Origin: Amia ocellicauda
Lineage: Eukaryota > Chordata > Actinopteri > Amiiformes > Amiidae
Direction of reading: 5' to 3'
Length of the DNA: 64,000 bases
Assembly (NCBI RefSeq): GCF_036373705.1
Contig: NC_089866.1
Location: 4,287,001 to 4,351,000 of the forward strand
Position numbers and translations under genes: made by a program. The notes under the pieces were generated by a model that was not told the origin of the DNA, did not search any database, and was given only the letters and a program-made list of their open reading frames with translations. Of the stretch, positions 48,072 through 60,689 are shown one piece after another. Positions within the stretch are counted from its first letter, which is position 1. Every line of letters starts with the position of its first letter.

Positions 48072-49085
48072 ATGGCCAAGACCAAAGAGCTGTCCAAGGA
48101 TGTCAGGGACAAGACTGTAGACCTACACGAGGCTGGAATGGGCTACAAGACCATCGCCAAGCAGCTTGGTGAGAAGGTGACAAAAGTTGGTGCGATTATT
48201 CACAAATGGAAGAAACACAAAATAACTGTCAGTCTCCCTCGGTCTGGGGCTCCATGCAAGATCTCACCTCGCGGAGTTTCAATGATCATGAGAACGGTGA
48301 GGAATCAGCCCAGAACTACATGGGAGGATCTTGTTAATGATCTCAAGGCAGCTGGGACCATAGTCACCAAGAATACAATTGGTAACACACTACGCCGTGA
48401 AGGACTGAAATCCTGCAGCGCCCGCGAGGTCCCCCTGCTCAAGAAAGCACATGTACAGGCCCGTCTGAAGTTTGCCAATGAACATCTGAATGATTCAGAG
48501 GAGAACTGGGTGAAAGTGTTGTGGTCAGATGAGACCAAGATCGAGCTCTTTGCCATCAACTCAACTCGCCGTGTTTGGAGGAGGAGGAATGACCCCAAGA
48601 ACACCATCCTCACCGTCAAACATGGAGGTGGAAACATTATGCTTTGGGGGTGTTTTTCTGCTAAGGGGACAGGACAACTGCACCACATCAAAGGGACGAT
48701 GGACGGGGCCAGGTACCATCAAATCTAGGGTGAGAACCTCCTTCCCTCAGCCAGGGCATTGAAAATGGGTCGTGGATGGGTATTCCAGCATGACAATGAC
48801 CCAAAACACACAGCCAAGGCAACAAAGGAGTGGCTCAAGAAGAAGCACATTAAGGTCCTGGAGTGGCCTAGCCAGTCTCCAGACCTTAATCCCATAGAAA
48901 ATCTGTGGAGGGAGCTGAAGGTTCGAGTTGCCAAACGTCAGCCTCGAAACCTTAATGACTTGGAGAGGATCTGCAAAGAGGAGTGGGACAAAATCCCTCC
49001 TGAGATGTGTGCAAACCTGGTGGCCAACTACAAGAAACGTCTGACCTCTGTGATTGCCAACAAGTGTTTTGCCACGAAGTACTAA
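48072..49085 (+). pseudogene. Tc1 transposase (DD34E type) with one in-frame stop
   Basis: Codon 1 is ATG in ACCATGG context and the family stop is TAA at 49083-49085, 338 codons in total. Codon 219 is TAG (48726-48728); the frame continues unchanged after it. N-terminal helix-turn-helix region ([29 protein letters not shown]), then a DDE domain with the first Asp in [11 protein letters not shown], the second in [10 protein letters not shown] and the Glu in [11 protein letters not shown]. The stop separates the first Asp from the other two acidic residues, so no active enzyme is made without readthrough. Confidence 0.93.
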
Positions 49086-49293
49086 GTCGAAGGGGTCAAA
49101 TACTTATTTCCCTCATTAACATGCAAATCAATATATAACTTTTTTGAAATGCGTTTTTCTGGATTTTTTTGTTGTTATTCTGTCTCTCACTGTTAAAATA
49201 CACCTACCATTAAAATTATAGACTGATCATTTTTTGTCAGTGGGCAAACATACAAAATCAGCAGGGGATCAAATACTTTTTTCCCTCACTGTA

Positions 49294-51200
49294 GAGGACA
49301 TCGACATTCTAGTGTGACCATTGACATCATCATTTACAATGTTGGAGCTGTCGGAGCGTTTGTTTTATTACAGGAAGTGATGTCATATTACGAGTTAGGG
49401 GCGCACACCACGAGGGCAAGCTAAAGCTCACAAAACCACGAAAGCCGGCTAGATTACACACTCTCGTATTACATCTCTCAAGCCTGTAACGACAAGAACT
49501 GCGCAAATTCTATTTCTGTGCCACCCTGGGACTTATACAATAAGCTATAATGGAAGTATGCATGTTTTTTATGGGGTATTGGCTCTCCCCAAGGCACCGA
49601 GCTGATGATGTGTGAATGGATGTGAATGCACCACCACACAAACTCTATCTGGGGTTTTTAATGACTTAGTTTTCTTTAAGGCTCCATATCTCCCGTCCAC
49701 CTGACACTAACTGTCTGTGCTTCACATGCTAATTAGCAAGGTATTGAGGTTCTTAAGAGGAAAAAACTGCTCTCTTATACTCGCCTTTGACTAAGAGATC
49801 TTATTCATATAATGCTGATGGATCACAATAGCCTAATATAATTTAAAATAAGGTTTTCCGTCTATTGCCTTCTTTTTTTATTGAACATTTCTTTTCTTTT
49901 TTCTTTTAAGGTAATTATCTCCTGCTATACTGTGGGCATAGCACCAAAAGAAAGAAAAATCTCTGACTCAGCGCTCTATATCTGGTCATTTAATGTCATC
50001 AGTAGCTCTCTGGAAAAACGTGCTTCACAAGACGGACAGGCATGCTTCAAAGCACCGAAAGCCGCCTCACATTTGTCAGGGTAGTGACAGCCAAACAGCG
50101 CGAGTATGAATAAATATGTGTTTCTTCTTCTTCTACTACTACTACTTCACATATCAATTTCAGCAGGTAATTTTTCAACAGATAAATCTCAGTTTCCACA
50201 AGCTGATGAGTTTATTTATTTCTCTCTGGGGTATTATAAAAAAGAGCCACATCTGAGCCCTCAAAAGAACGTCTCCTTCTCGCTACAGCCTGCCCACTGA
50301 CATCACTTTTTTAACCGCACAACTTTCCATGAATATTTATTAATCAACCGCGTAAATAAGATATGAGCGAGATTATTAATTCATTGTCGTTTGACTAACA
50401 TCCAGGGTGATCTGAGATTCACACTGACTACATTAGCGTTTATTCTATTAACACCATAATTGTTAGAAAATTAGTTTTAAAGTTACAGGTCTCCAACCCT
50501 CCATAACTTTGTGAGAGTTATTCACATATAACACCGACATACTCTGGACTAAGAAGACAGATGTCTGCAAACTCCACAATACAAGCTTTTTTTAAACTCT
50601 TATCTATAATTGAATCTGGTTAAGGTAGGACTACCAGAAAATGGCACGGTTTTGAAGTTGAATCCCATGTCGGGGAAGTGGAAAAGACGATCAGAGCAGG
50701 GGACTCAAATTGAGAAAGGCGTTCCTCACCAGTCTATCGATTAGGCCATACCCACTACGAGAACGGCATTACGTTTTTCTAAGTCATTCCACTGGAGCGC
50801 ATAATCCTAAAATCTCAGTTCTTGGCATCCTGTGTCTGCACTTTTTACGCTGGACAGTTCATCTCAGAGACAGAGCGGCACGGATGACAGTACAGCGCAA
50901 ATGACTGCCGGCGTTCCTCGCTGGCAGGACACTCGCTGTCATCACCAGCCCCCGTGCCAAGACTGAGCCCTGAAGAGCCGCGAACTGCAGCTGTAGCACT
51001 TAATTAACTCCTCTAATGAGTTATTTATTTATTTATTGTTTTTTAATCCCCACCACAATAAAGCCTGAGTGAGTCGCAGGAGACTCTTTTGAGCGGGGCC
51101 CTGTCTGCTCCAGGTACAGCCCTCATGCTTCGCTGGTCCTTCTGCCAGTCCCTGGCCTCTGCAGCCGGGATGCAGGAATCCAGGGCACAGTGTGACACAG
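49294..51200. other. Non-coding sequence, probable RHBDL1 intron
   Basis: Short chance frames. No exon or mobile element recognised. Confidence 0.4.

Positions 51201-51201
<1 letters not shown>

Positions 51202-51258
<57 letters not shown>
51202..51258 (+). repeat. (GA)n microsatellite
   Basis: About 28 uninterrupted GA units. Open frames that read through it (RE or LS repeats) are artefacts. Confidence 0.95.
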
Positions 51259-51261
<3 letters not shown>

Positions 51262-51467
51262 GCCTAGTGCATCCAAGAGCCATGCAAAGACCACACACCA
51301 AACAGGGCATTGCACCGCCTCACAGACAGACAAACAGATTTCGACCTCTCTGAACTACGATACATGCTTTGTATTTTATATCAATTATACTACTGCACTT
51401 TTGTAATTCTTCAATTGAATTGTGTCTTGATTTGTATTAGTGTACTTCTCTGTATTTTTGCACTTTG

Positions 51468-51514
51468 TTTGCACTTATGTTGTAAGTCGCCCTGGATAAG
51501 GGCGTCTGCCAAGA

Positions 51515-51554
<40 letters not shown>

Positions 51555-51556
51555 TA
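51468..51556 (+). mobile_element. SINE-like 3' end with (AAT)n tail
   Basis: TAAGTCGCCCTGGATAAGGG followed by CGTCTGCCAAGAAAT and a long AAT run is the familiar 3' end of a dispersed retroposon in several fish genomes. The body may extend left to about 51360. It is on the plus strand; a remnant of the same tail occurs at 37341-37376 on the minus strand. Confidence 0.65.
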
Positions 51557-52018
51557 TAAATCATAATGAAAACAAAACTTTAAGTCGATCAAAGAACAAT
51601 GGCATATACCTTATGTAATATAATATCTTCTTACATTCTCTCTTTTTTTTGTAATTTTGCTTGCTGGTAGTTCAGCCCGATTTCATTAACTTTGAATTAT
51701 ATTGCTTTCACTGTTTTATATTTTATACCTGTATATATTTTATAACCAACATAATTTCCCTTATGGAAGTGTATAATTCAAGTTTAAAACCTGTGTTTCT
51801 GTACCCTTTACTGAGGAGTTCCCATTCATAATGTATAAAGCGCCAGCATTTGCCCTCGTCAGCACTCCTGCTCTCACTGTGTCCTCTTCCAGGCCAATAG
51901 AGAAAGAAGACGACGCGGAAAAAAGAGAAAGCACATGATTTGATTTATTTACAAAGCACAAAGAAATCTACAGTATCTCTCTGTGTGTTTTCTCAAGGAG
52001 AGTGAAGATGGCAGACAT

Positions 52019-52085
52019 CTCTGTCTGTGTGTACAGTGTGTACAATTTGTACTGTGTGTATTGTGTGTAATGTGTGTACTGCCAG
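52019..52085 (+). repeat. Degenerate GTGTGTACT-type tandem repeat
   Basis: Repeated variants of TGTGTACT, TGTGTATT and TGTGTAAT over about 65 bases. No coding value. Confidence 0.6.
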
Positions 52086-52969
52086 TGCCAGCTGTCTCTG
52101 GTAGGTTCTGTTCGGACAATCAGACCTTTGGCCTCGTAAAATGAAAAGAAACCAAACCTACGAATACAACTTCAACTGATATTCATTCCTAAGGATTCCA
52201 GATACCAAGGTGGTCTCTGGAGGGTTATTCCCTGTCTGGGGATGGGCTCGCCGGCCACTCCACTCCTACGTTCACTCCCACAGGCCTGCTGTGTGACATG
52301 AGAAGGTAGCGAAGCCACTGCTTGATCACTGCAATGCAGGGCCATATTTCACGTGTGACACAAACACAAAGACTTGGCGTAATGATGGCGCTGGCTAATT
52401 GATTGCCTGGCGCTGTGGCACACACTTTATTCCCACTTTATTTCCGTTCATGTTAAAAGATGGGAAGAGAATGTAATGCATCGCGGGACTCGGCTTCTGT
52501 CAGACCGGCTCCAGCGATGCCATCTTAAATGGCAGTGCATCATCTTAATATGAGGGATATTGAGTCCGTTCAGTAAACCCAGAACGATGTGAGTCTTTGG
52601 ACAATGATGTTGCTGCCACAAGAGAAGCTAAAGATAGTTTCGCTTCTCTCTCTGTTTCGATTCAAGAGAAGTAACATCTTGTGGTATTCTCTAGCAGATC
52701 AGAAAGGCTTAACTGGAGGCTAGAGTCCAATATAGACCATGAAGACTATGTTCTGGCTAATCCAAAATACCCCCCCAACATTGAATTACACGCAAGAGGA
52801 AAACAGGCCACATTTTCTTCCCCACTGGTTCCCAGGTCAGAAAGCCAACTGATTGTTCAAGACACTTTGAAGTGGGGCATTGGCTGCAGAGAGTGTTAAG
52901 GAAAACCAGCGCAGAGACGGCCTGAAGCCTCCCAAATCGTTACGCAGGCTGAGAGGTTCATCACAGAAC

Positions 52970-53815
52970 CTGAAGATACAATCTTGGCAGCACAGGCTAT
53001 TCAAAGGGACTTAGATAATATTCAGTTGTGGGCCGACACCTGGCAGATGAAATTCAATGTGGACAAGTGTAAGGTATTACATGCAGGTAACAAAAATGTC
53101 CACTATAATGACACTATGGGAGGTATAGATCTAGATGAAGTAACGCATGAGAAAGACCTAGGAGTCTACGTGGACTGCTCACTCTCTCCATCCAAACAAT
53201 ATGGGGAAGCAATAAAAAAGGCAAACAGGATGTTAGGGTATATTGTCAAAAGTGTAGAATTGAGAACAAGGGCAGTGATGTTCAGACTGTACAATGCACT
53301 AGTTAGAGCTCATCTGGATACTGTGGACAGTTCTGGGCTCCACACTTCAAGAAAGATATTGCTGCTCTAGAGGCAGTTCAGAGGAGAGCAACCAGACTTA
53401 TTCCAGGTCTGAAGGGAATGTCCTACTGAGAGACTGAGGAACTGAACCTTTTCACCCTGGAACAGAGGAGACTACGTGGGGACTTGATCCAAGTCTTCAA
53501 AATCATGAAGGGCATCGACCACATCAAACCAGAGGAGCTTTTCCACATCAGCAGGGACACACGCACCCGGGGACACAAATGGAAATTGGGCTTCAAGGCA
53601 TTCAAGACAGAAAACAGGAGACACTTCTTCACACAGAGGCGTCACAATCTGAACAAACTCCCCAGCGATGTGGCTGAAGAGACAATTTGGGAAAATTCAA
53701 AAACAGACTGGATAGGATCCTTGGATCACTTAGTTATTAATGGACACCAAACGAGCACGATGGGTCGAATGGCCTCCTCTCGTTTCTAAACTTTCTTATG
53801 TTCTTATGTTCTTAA
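52970..53815 (+). pseudogene. 5'-truncated LINE, reverse transcriptase C-terminal fragment
   Basis: The frame from about 52984 encodes DLDNIQLWADTWQMKFNVDK, KDLGVYVDCSLSPSKQYGEA and [10 protein letters not shown], typical of the reverse transcriptase end of Jockey/CR1/L2-type non-LTR elements. A frameshift near 53320-53330 moves homology ([20 protein letters not shown]) to another frame, and an in-frame TGA follows at about 53428. The C-terminal block continues (LRGDLIQVFKIMKGIDHI, RRHFFTQRRHNLNKLP) to a stop near 53787. The 3' end has TTCTTATG repeats (53792-53815), the tail of this family. It is a dead copy. Confidence 0.85.
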
Positions 53816-56640
53816 GGGTCTGAAGGTCACAGGTTTATCCACTACCTGGCCCACTCCCACGCTGGCCCAATTACAGGCACTCTCAGGGAGACCACGGTAG
53901 TATCCAATTACCTCTACAGCTGTGTGGGCGTTAAATGAACAACAAGAGAACATGAAACACATGTCGGGTTTAGTGGAAATGCTGAAAGGAAGGTAGAGAG
54001 GGAACACAGAGTTGATGTTGTTGTTTTTGATGTTGTTGGGGGTGGAGGGGGTGTTGTTTTTTTTCATTCCAAAAGACCACGGCAATGTTCTCCGGCTTCC
54101 AATCGCCTCCCTCTCCATCAATCAGATGGGAACAAATGAAAAATGTTTGCAGGTGACCCAAGAAAGGGAAAAGGTCTCGACTCATTATGCTGGGACCTAT
54201 GGAGCCCGCGTGTCTGTGGGGAATGGAGCAGAGCTTAGAGATATATTGACCATCAGTCAGTCCACTGGGAGCATTACATCCCAACCTCATTTACTAAAAA
54301 AAAATGCTTTTACATTATCAAAGTGCCTTGCAGATTGATAGCATCTTGACACAATGATACTGCCCAAGCCCAATGTAGGGGAAAAACAGATGATAAACAA
54401 TGTAGCGAGTATTTAGTAAATGGTTCTCTTGGGGCTAAAGCTTCAGGTTACCCGTTGGGATGTGTAGCGCTGTTCTGAGTATAGACTCGTCGTGATTTCG
54501 ATTCACCGTTGAGCTCCCCCCTCCGAACAACACTGCCACACATCTCCTGGTCCGACAGCAGCCAGGGGTACAGTACACTCACAACTGGCTGCCCTTTGCT
54601 CAATTCGCCTCGAACAGAATGCGTTTTTCATTTGACATTGAGAGCACACTAGCCAACAGCATTAAAGGACAGGAGGCCATGGATACACCAGAAGAAGAAA
54701 ATAAATATATCTATAGATAGATAAATAACTTTAACCTAAACTAAATGGGGCTACCAGTTTGAGGTTTATGTCTGATCACAACCCAGTTGGTAGAAGAGAA
54801 GAAAGACAGAGCTGTTGCACACGAGACTCGGGTAAATTATGTGCAGCGGAGAGATAAAAAAAAAAAGCCCATAAAAAAACAAAACACAAATAGTCCCTGT
54901 GGATGCAGATAGCCCATCACTTTTGATATATCCTCATCTGTACGCTGGTTGCAGCTCGGCTGGTCCTACTGAACCACAACTCTTGAGGCGAGGAGAGGGA
55001 GGTGGGGGACAGGGTTTAGATGGGAGATTTATGCCTGCTGTCTCCAGCCCCGGCCCATCCCCTTTGCGAGTGATTTAACGTTATTATTACAGGATGCGGC
55101 CTATAAATACTCGTCTTGGTGGTGGCTGCCACACGCCTCACGGGCACCCCTCTGTTGTGGCAGCTTCCAGATCTGAATCAATGGGGCAAGATGTGCCACA
55201 TCAGCATAGCATCACCCATCCCCCCTCCCCCCGGCTGACTAACGAGCGCTTACAGTACAGTCTCAGCACAGAGCTCACGACCGGGGACTCGACCGTCCTG
55301 CCCCAGAGGAGCTGTCCATTCACCACATAAATACATCAGTGGGAAAGACCAGCTACAGCAACACAACCAGAGTGTGAGGATGACTTCTGTTCTTCGTTTT
55401 CTGGAAACAAAACCCAACGCGCACTAAAGTAATTACAAACGCTAACTTTAAAATTAAGACAGCCACGTTCAAAATTAAGGTTTTGTTTTGGTCATGGGAG
55501 ATTATTTCGGACAGACGGACAGCTCCCCTCAGGGACGTGCAGCTCTCTGAGATCTGAACTTGCTCATCAGTGCCTCCAGTATCATTATGCAGAAGCACCT
55601 GAGAGATACCAGAAGGCTAGTGAAGGAGGGATTACAGTGAAGGAGAACAGGCTGTATTGTCTTCTCCCCAGCTGTTTCCCTCACATTATTATTACCATTT
55701 TATTTTCAATTTTTGGCCTTTGGTTTCAAGACATTAATACTGCAGGTGATCGTTGAGAACATGTGGCAGTTCTCATTAGCTGTGAAGGAAATCGATAGGA
55801 CTACCGGTGACCACAAAGCTATGAAGCAGGTTTAAAACAACGCCTCCTGTCTCCCCACCTCCTCCTTTTCTTTCTCCTGCACTGGATTTTTTTTTCCTAT
55901 AACAAAGCTATTTCTAAATCTGCCAACGGAGATGAAATATGATAATATTTATGCTTCCCGGGCAAACTGGGGGCAGCGCAGGAAAATCAATAATGTCCTC
56001 GAGACATGCGCTCCGTGCTGCATGTTTACAGAGCAACTGTAGGGGGCAGACATGGAAGGGGCTTCACTTCTGAACAGGATGGTGCTTAGAGAGCATTTGA
56101 AACGGATCTTTTTCACTCTTTTTCCCTTCCTCCGTATGCAGTTGTGGAATACCCCAGAGTACATTATTATTAAACTCAGAGATCAAAGACGCCTCAATTT
56201 GTATCTAGAGGCAGGTTGTGGAAAAGAGGCAGCTTATCTGGAGACAGACATGTATTTATTTGTAATCGTTGGTTCGATCCTTATGAGGTGAGGGTGTATC
56301 GAAGGCAATGCTGTGTGTTTAGGCTGCACGATGTGAATTGAATTGTGTTTTATAACATGTTGGTGCCGAGGAGAACTCTGAAAGGAATGGGAGGATTGTG
56401 AATGTTACAACACTGTCAAACTCTGCACCCTTTTATTGACCAAATTCCTTTTCTTCTTCCCCTTTTCAGTCTACTTGATTTGCTACTCTAACCAGAGATT
56501 TATTCTGAGTGGAATGAATTATTTTCAAAACCGACTGGGACGCGTTCACAATAGCTGAAAAATTGAAAACGAATGACAAAGAAAGGAGAAAAGAACAGAA
56601 GAATATGAAGGGGGAGCGGAGACAGATGTCTTTCTAAAAA
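53816..56640. other. Non-coding sequence, probable RHBDL1 intron
   Basis: Short chance frames. No feature recognised. Confidence 0.4.
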
Positions 56641-56646
56641 ATCGCA

Positions 56647-56649
<3 letters not shown>

Positions 56650-56677
<28 letters not shown>

Positions 56678-56678
56678 A
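56650..56678 (+). repeat. (TG)n microsatellite
   Basis: About 14 TG units. Confidence 0.9.
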
Positions 56679-56931
56679 TTTAGGCTGACTGTGTTTTACT
56701 CTGACAATAACAAGCGCTGCAGCAGTCTAAGCTACACAAACAACACGACCTCCAGCAGAATGTGTGGCGCTCACACCCACGACTGCCTTACAAACACGCC
56801 AGTGACACACAAAACAGAACAGCCTTGAAAACAGCTCAGTAAAACATGCATGCTGTAGCCTAGCTATATACATAAATAAAAAACACCAAGGAAACCTAAA
56901 TCAAATCTCAATTCAGCCAACACACATGCAA

Positions 56932-56937
<6 letters not shown>

Positions 56938-56979
<42 letters not shown>
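56938..56979 (+). repeat. (TA)21 microsatellite
   Basis: About 42 bases of uninterrupted TA, self-complementary and prone to length change or sequencing error. Confidence 0.95.
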
Positions 56980-56982
<3 letters not shown>

Positions 56983-58212
56983 CAGTTAAATTTTTAATTT
57001 CACAGACGCTTCACGCAAAGGAGAGGACTCTTGTCACAGGGACTGGTGCCTTCTTCAAGTGCTGTAATTTACAGTCTCTTTTGCCCCAGAGATCTGCAGT
57101 ACCTTCTGGATGCACATCTATTTAACCCACAGAAAGCTTCACTGTACACACAGAGAAGCCCGCAGTCACCCTATAACCACAACTACGCAATGCCTGCACC
57201 GCACTGGGCACCTGTGTACTAAAACTGCGCCCTATTCTCCAGAGACAGCCTGTGGTGGATTCCACCCCCCCCCCCGGGGGCACCATGCCTTCACAGCCGG
57301 CTCAACCATTTATCTTCCCTGAGCAGGTCTGTAATTATCCCAGCGCCGCGCTCCCAGCCTCCCATCCCACTGCAATCAGGCGGGCCGGCACTGCTGTTAG
57401 CTGGAGATTTACTGCGGCTGCCCGTACCCTCGATGGGGACCAGCGCGAGCTCCTTTTGTAATCAAACACCGGATTTGTCTCGCTGATTTAGGGAAGGTGT
57501 GCCGTAAACATCTGGGAAGTGGCAGAGCGACTCAGGGGCCAGGGAACATGCTCCGGGAGAGAGGACCAGTAAACTGAGAGAGTCTGGGCACAGGTGTGGA
57601 ATTGATATCCCAGAGCTTTGTGATAGACCCCTGACTTTTCTTTGTGTCTTCTCTTAGGGGCAAAAATAATCTGGGGGTGGGGGGGAACTAAATCATGGCA
57701 CTACTATGAACTCCTGTACGTTGCCCATGACATCTGTAGATTGAAATAATAACTTTCTTACATGTGCTTGCCAACACACTGAGGTAAGGGTGAACTGAAA
57801 GCACCCAAGACAACAGCAAACAGTGAAACTTATTCTTTTGCTTCTGTTTGTGGGGTTGTTTTACCTCTACTATTGCTACTAATACAACGCACATCAGAGT
57901 ATATGTTAAGCATCAAATCACCTCACACTCAGGAACAAAGACGTGCAGAGTGCGTTGACAAACCACTTCATCTGTAGACCTCTGGTGCTGCTGAGCCCCA
58001 GTGTGGCCGGGGGGGAACTGCAGACTGCGAGAAGGGAGCCGGCGAGACGTCAGCCCGATTGCTCTCACCCCGCGCCACTCTGTTTTAATTTCCATCTCTG
58101 CTTCCCAAGGTTTCAGGGCACAGCAGCGATGGATGGAGTTGCCCTGGTAGCACCTCTGTGCTGATTTACGCTGCCCCGGCACTGCTCAATATCTGGCCGT
58201 GAGAGGCCTGCA

Positions 58213-58217
<5 letters not shown>

Positions 58218-58243
<26 letters not shown>
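58218..58243 (+). repeat. (CT)n microsatellite
   Basis: About 13 CT units in non-coding DNA. Confidence 0.9.
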
Positions 58244-58632
58244 CTCACCTTCTACACCTCTGTGATTTATACAGCGCATCCTGTCACAATATCCTCCAGC
58301 CACGAGTCACCGAACGTGATGCGTTTCCCCGTCTACAGTTTCATTACAGGACCTGCCTGCGTTGTGTCAGGTGGGCCAGGTGGCCGGGTGGGGGCTGCAC
58401 TGAGTCCAGGCCCTGTTGCCTTCCTCTGGCATGGGAGCTACGAGGAGCAACGGAGAGAATAAGATAATAAACTAAGTGAAATAAAGAGCATCCTCCTTAT
58501 AGGGGAGTGGAGAGGAGGAAAAAGTTTACTCTTAAGAGTTGTGAGAGTGAAAACAATCTGAAGTTATTTATTTATTTATTCTCCCCCATTCAGCTTAATT
58601 TAGCTGTCGCGCCGCAATAAGTCTGAGGTGTG

Positions 58633-58690
58633 TAATTAATCTGGGGTAGTTCAGTGTTATTAATCTTCATGAGCGCGGTGTAATTAATCT
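58633..58690 (+). promoter_or_regulatory. Cluster of TAATTAATCT-type motifs, possible enhancer
   Basis: TAATTAATCT at 58633-58642 and 58681-58690, and TTATTAATCT at 58657-58666, occur within 58 bases, each with a homeodomain-type core. The flank to about 58830 is of mixed composition and unlike repeats. Candidate homeodomain-bound element; inferred from motif only. Confidence 0.25.
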
Positions 58691-60479
58691 TTATAACCCA
58701 CCGCTCTCATCTCCAGACTCCAGGCTTCTCGGGGCTGGGTGATGCCGCGGGCTGTTCTCGGGGCCGGGGGCCGGGATCGATACTCAGTCACAGGAAGCCT
58801 TTAAATCAATAGCCCGTCTTGATTTTGCTTTTCTTACTCTGCAGATTTGTAATGAAAGTCCAGGAACTGATGTCTTCAGACTCTAATAGCTTGAGGGGTG
58901 GCTGGAGAGTCACAGGTACTAATGCCATGTGACGACTGACGTCTATACCAGAAAGAGCCCGTTATTTCCTTTTTCCATTACAATGAGCTCATTTTGACAA
59001 CCGCAACAATGAAAAAATCTGTTTCTCTGAAAGAATACTGTAGGTACTCTCTCATTCTTGTTTGATCTTCGGGTTCTCATACATTTTTCTCAGGCAAAAG
59101 TGGCTCTTACAATAGAGCCCGTCTGTATTTTAGGGTTTTCAATCTTAGGAATATTGTCTCTTATTAATATTACTGTGCCGTCTCGGCTCCCTCGGCGCCT
59201 GGGGCCATTTTTCTGAAAAGGTTAGCTCCGTACATCAAAAGCCAAAATATGGAAATAAGGGAGAACGACAGGATTGTAGGTTTTTTTTCTTTTTTCTTTT
59301 CCTTTTATAAATTAAGTAGCGTATATTCCATAAAACCAATCCTGGATGGAACTAAGAAATATCCTTGGGGTCAGCTGAGAGGTCAAGCAGAGAGAGATAT
59401 TGACCATCCGGGAGAACTGGGAGTCACAATACAGAGCTGGGCGATAAATGAGTTTGCCTCGTCGATCCCTGAGGCTTGGTCGGGAACGGGCTGTGTAGGA
59501 GCTGAGGACACCAACTCGACGGGGGGGAGGGAAGTTAGCCTTTTGAAGTCAACAGTGTGAAATCGCTCCCTTTGATTTTAATGGAGGATTTGATAAAATA
59601 CTGGAAACTATCGCTTTCACAGCCCATCCTCACAAATGAAGAAATCCAGGCGCAGTGTTTCCCCAGGAATCCCTTTAAAAATGTCACAGTCCAGTCACGA
59701 CCATTTTACCACCCCCGTGTCCGCAGCCAAATACAACAGAGACGCATTGCAGACGTGTTTGAATAAGGACGGCGGGACATCTCGGGGGCTGAGGGGACTA
59801 ATGAGAACTGGATTCCTATTTTTAACATCAATCTCTTATTAATCTCTCTCTCTCTGTCTATATATAAAACATGCGGTTCAGGCAGGAGACGATGACTGGA
59901 TCTGAGCTGCAATCATCGCCTGTTACTATTATAGCCCTGGGGGGATTCTCTGAACAATAGGTGACCCTCAGCTGGGGTCACACTTCTGCCCAGTGTCTGC
60001 CTGGCACAGAATAATAACAGAGACAGAGACAGAGCCGCCGCGCCCCCCCCTCACGTCATCTCTAATATTCCCTGACATTTCCGTGCTCAATTGTGTTCCT
60101 CGCAGGTGTGATAATCATGGGCAACGGCTGGCTTTCCCACTGGATGACATTTCTGGTCCATCTGTACCTCAGACCTGATACATGGCATTAGAGTAGGTCT
60201 AGCTGTTGTACCTAAGAGCCACGCCCATTCCGTCTACTGTCCTCACTGCCACCCCACTGCTACACTCAAGCTGACCATTGAATAGTCAATCAGTGAGCAA
60301 GGATTGGCCAGTACAAGCATATTATCATTATCATTATGTAATTATCCTCCACTTCATCCATTTGCTCTCCTTCTTCCTCTGTCTCTTTCACAAGAAAACC
60401 TCATAAGATGCAAGGATGAAATCAGGAGGTCTTCAGGAGCAAGTCAGCTATGCACGGCTGAAGACAGAAGCTGGGTGGG

Positions 60480-60680
60480 AAGAAAACGGGAGACACTTCT
60501 TCACACAGAGAGTCATCACAATCTGAACAAACTCCCCAGCGATGTGGTTGAAGCGACAATTTGGGAACATTCAAAAACAGACTGGATAGGATCCTTGGAT
60601 CACTTGGTTATTAATGGACACCAAAAGAGCACGACGGGGCGAATGGCCTCCTCTCGATTGGACACTTTCTTATGTTTGGA
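60480..60680 (+). mobile_element. Short 3' fragment of the same LINE family
   Basis: From GAAAACGGGAGACACTTCTT to ACACTTTCTTATG this segment closely repeats the end of the element at 53620-53800, including GACTGGATAGGATCCTTGGA. It covers about 200 bases, in the same orientation, and its first frame is broken. Confidence 0.85.
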
Positions 60681-60689
60681 AAGCCTTCG

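Larger units (their letters stand above)
47709..49291 (+). mobile_element. Full-length Tc1-like DNA transposon
   Basis: A 1583-bp element with ends CAGTGAGGG and CCCTCACTG, flanked by TA at 47707-47708 and 49292-49293. Terminal inverted repeats of about 200 bp (47709-47910 and 49091-49291) have direct-repeat-like motifs at outer and inner ends (AGTATTTGATCCCC and TATTTGAACCC), the IR/DR plan of Tc1 elements. Between the left repeat and the transposase is an internal palindrome at about 47950-48013. One transposase frame is present but broken by a nonsense codon. Near-complete structure suggests fairly recent activity. Confidence 0.95.

Noticed and set aside
48305-48691. 128-codon minus-strand frame
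   Set aside because: Shadow of the Tc1 transposase.
51089-51406. Frames encoding RE or LS dipeptide repeats
   Set aside because: Produced by the (GA)n microsatellite.
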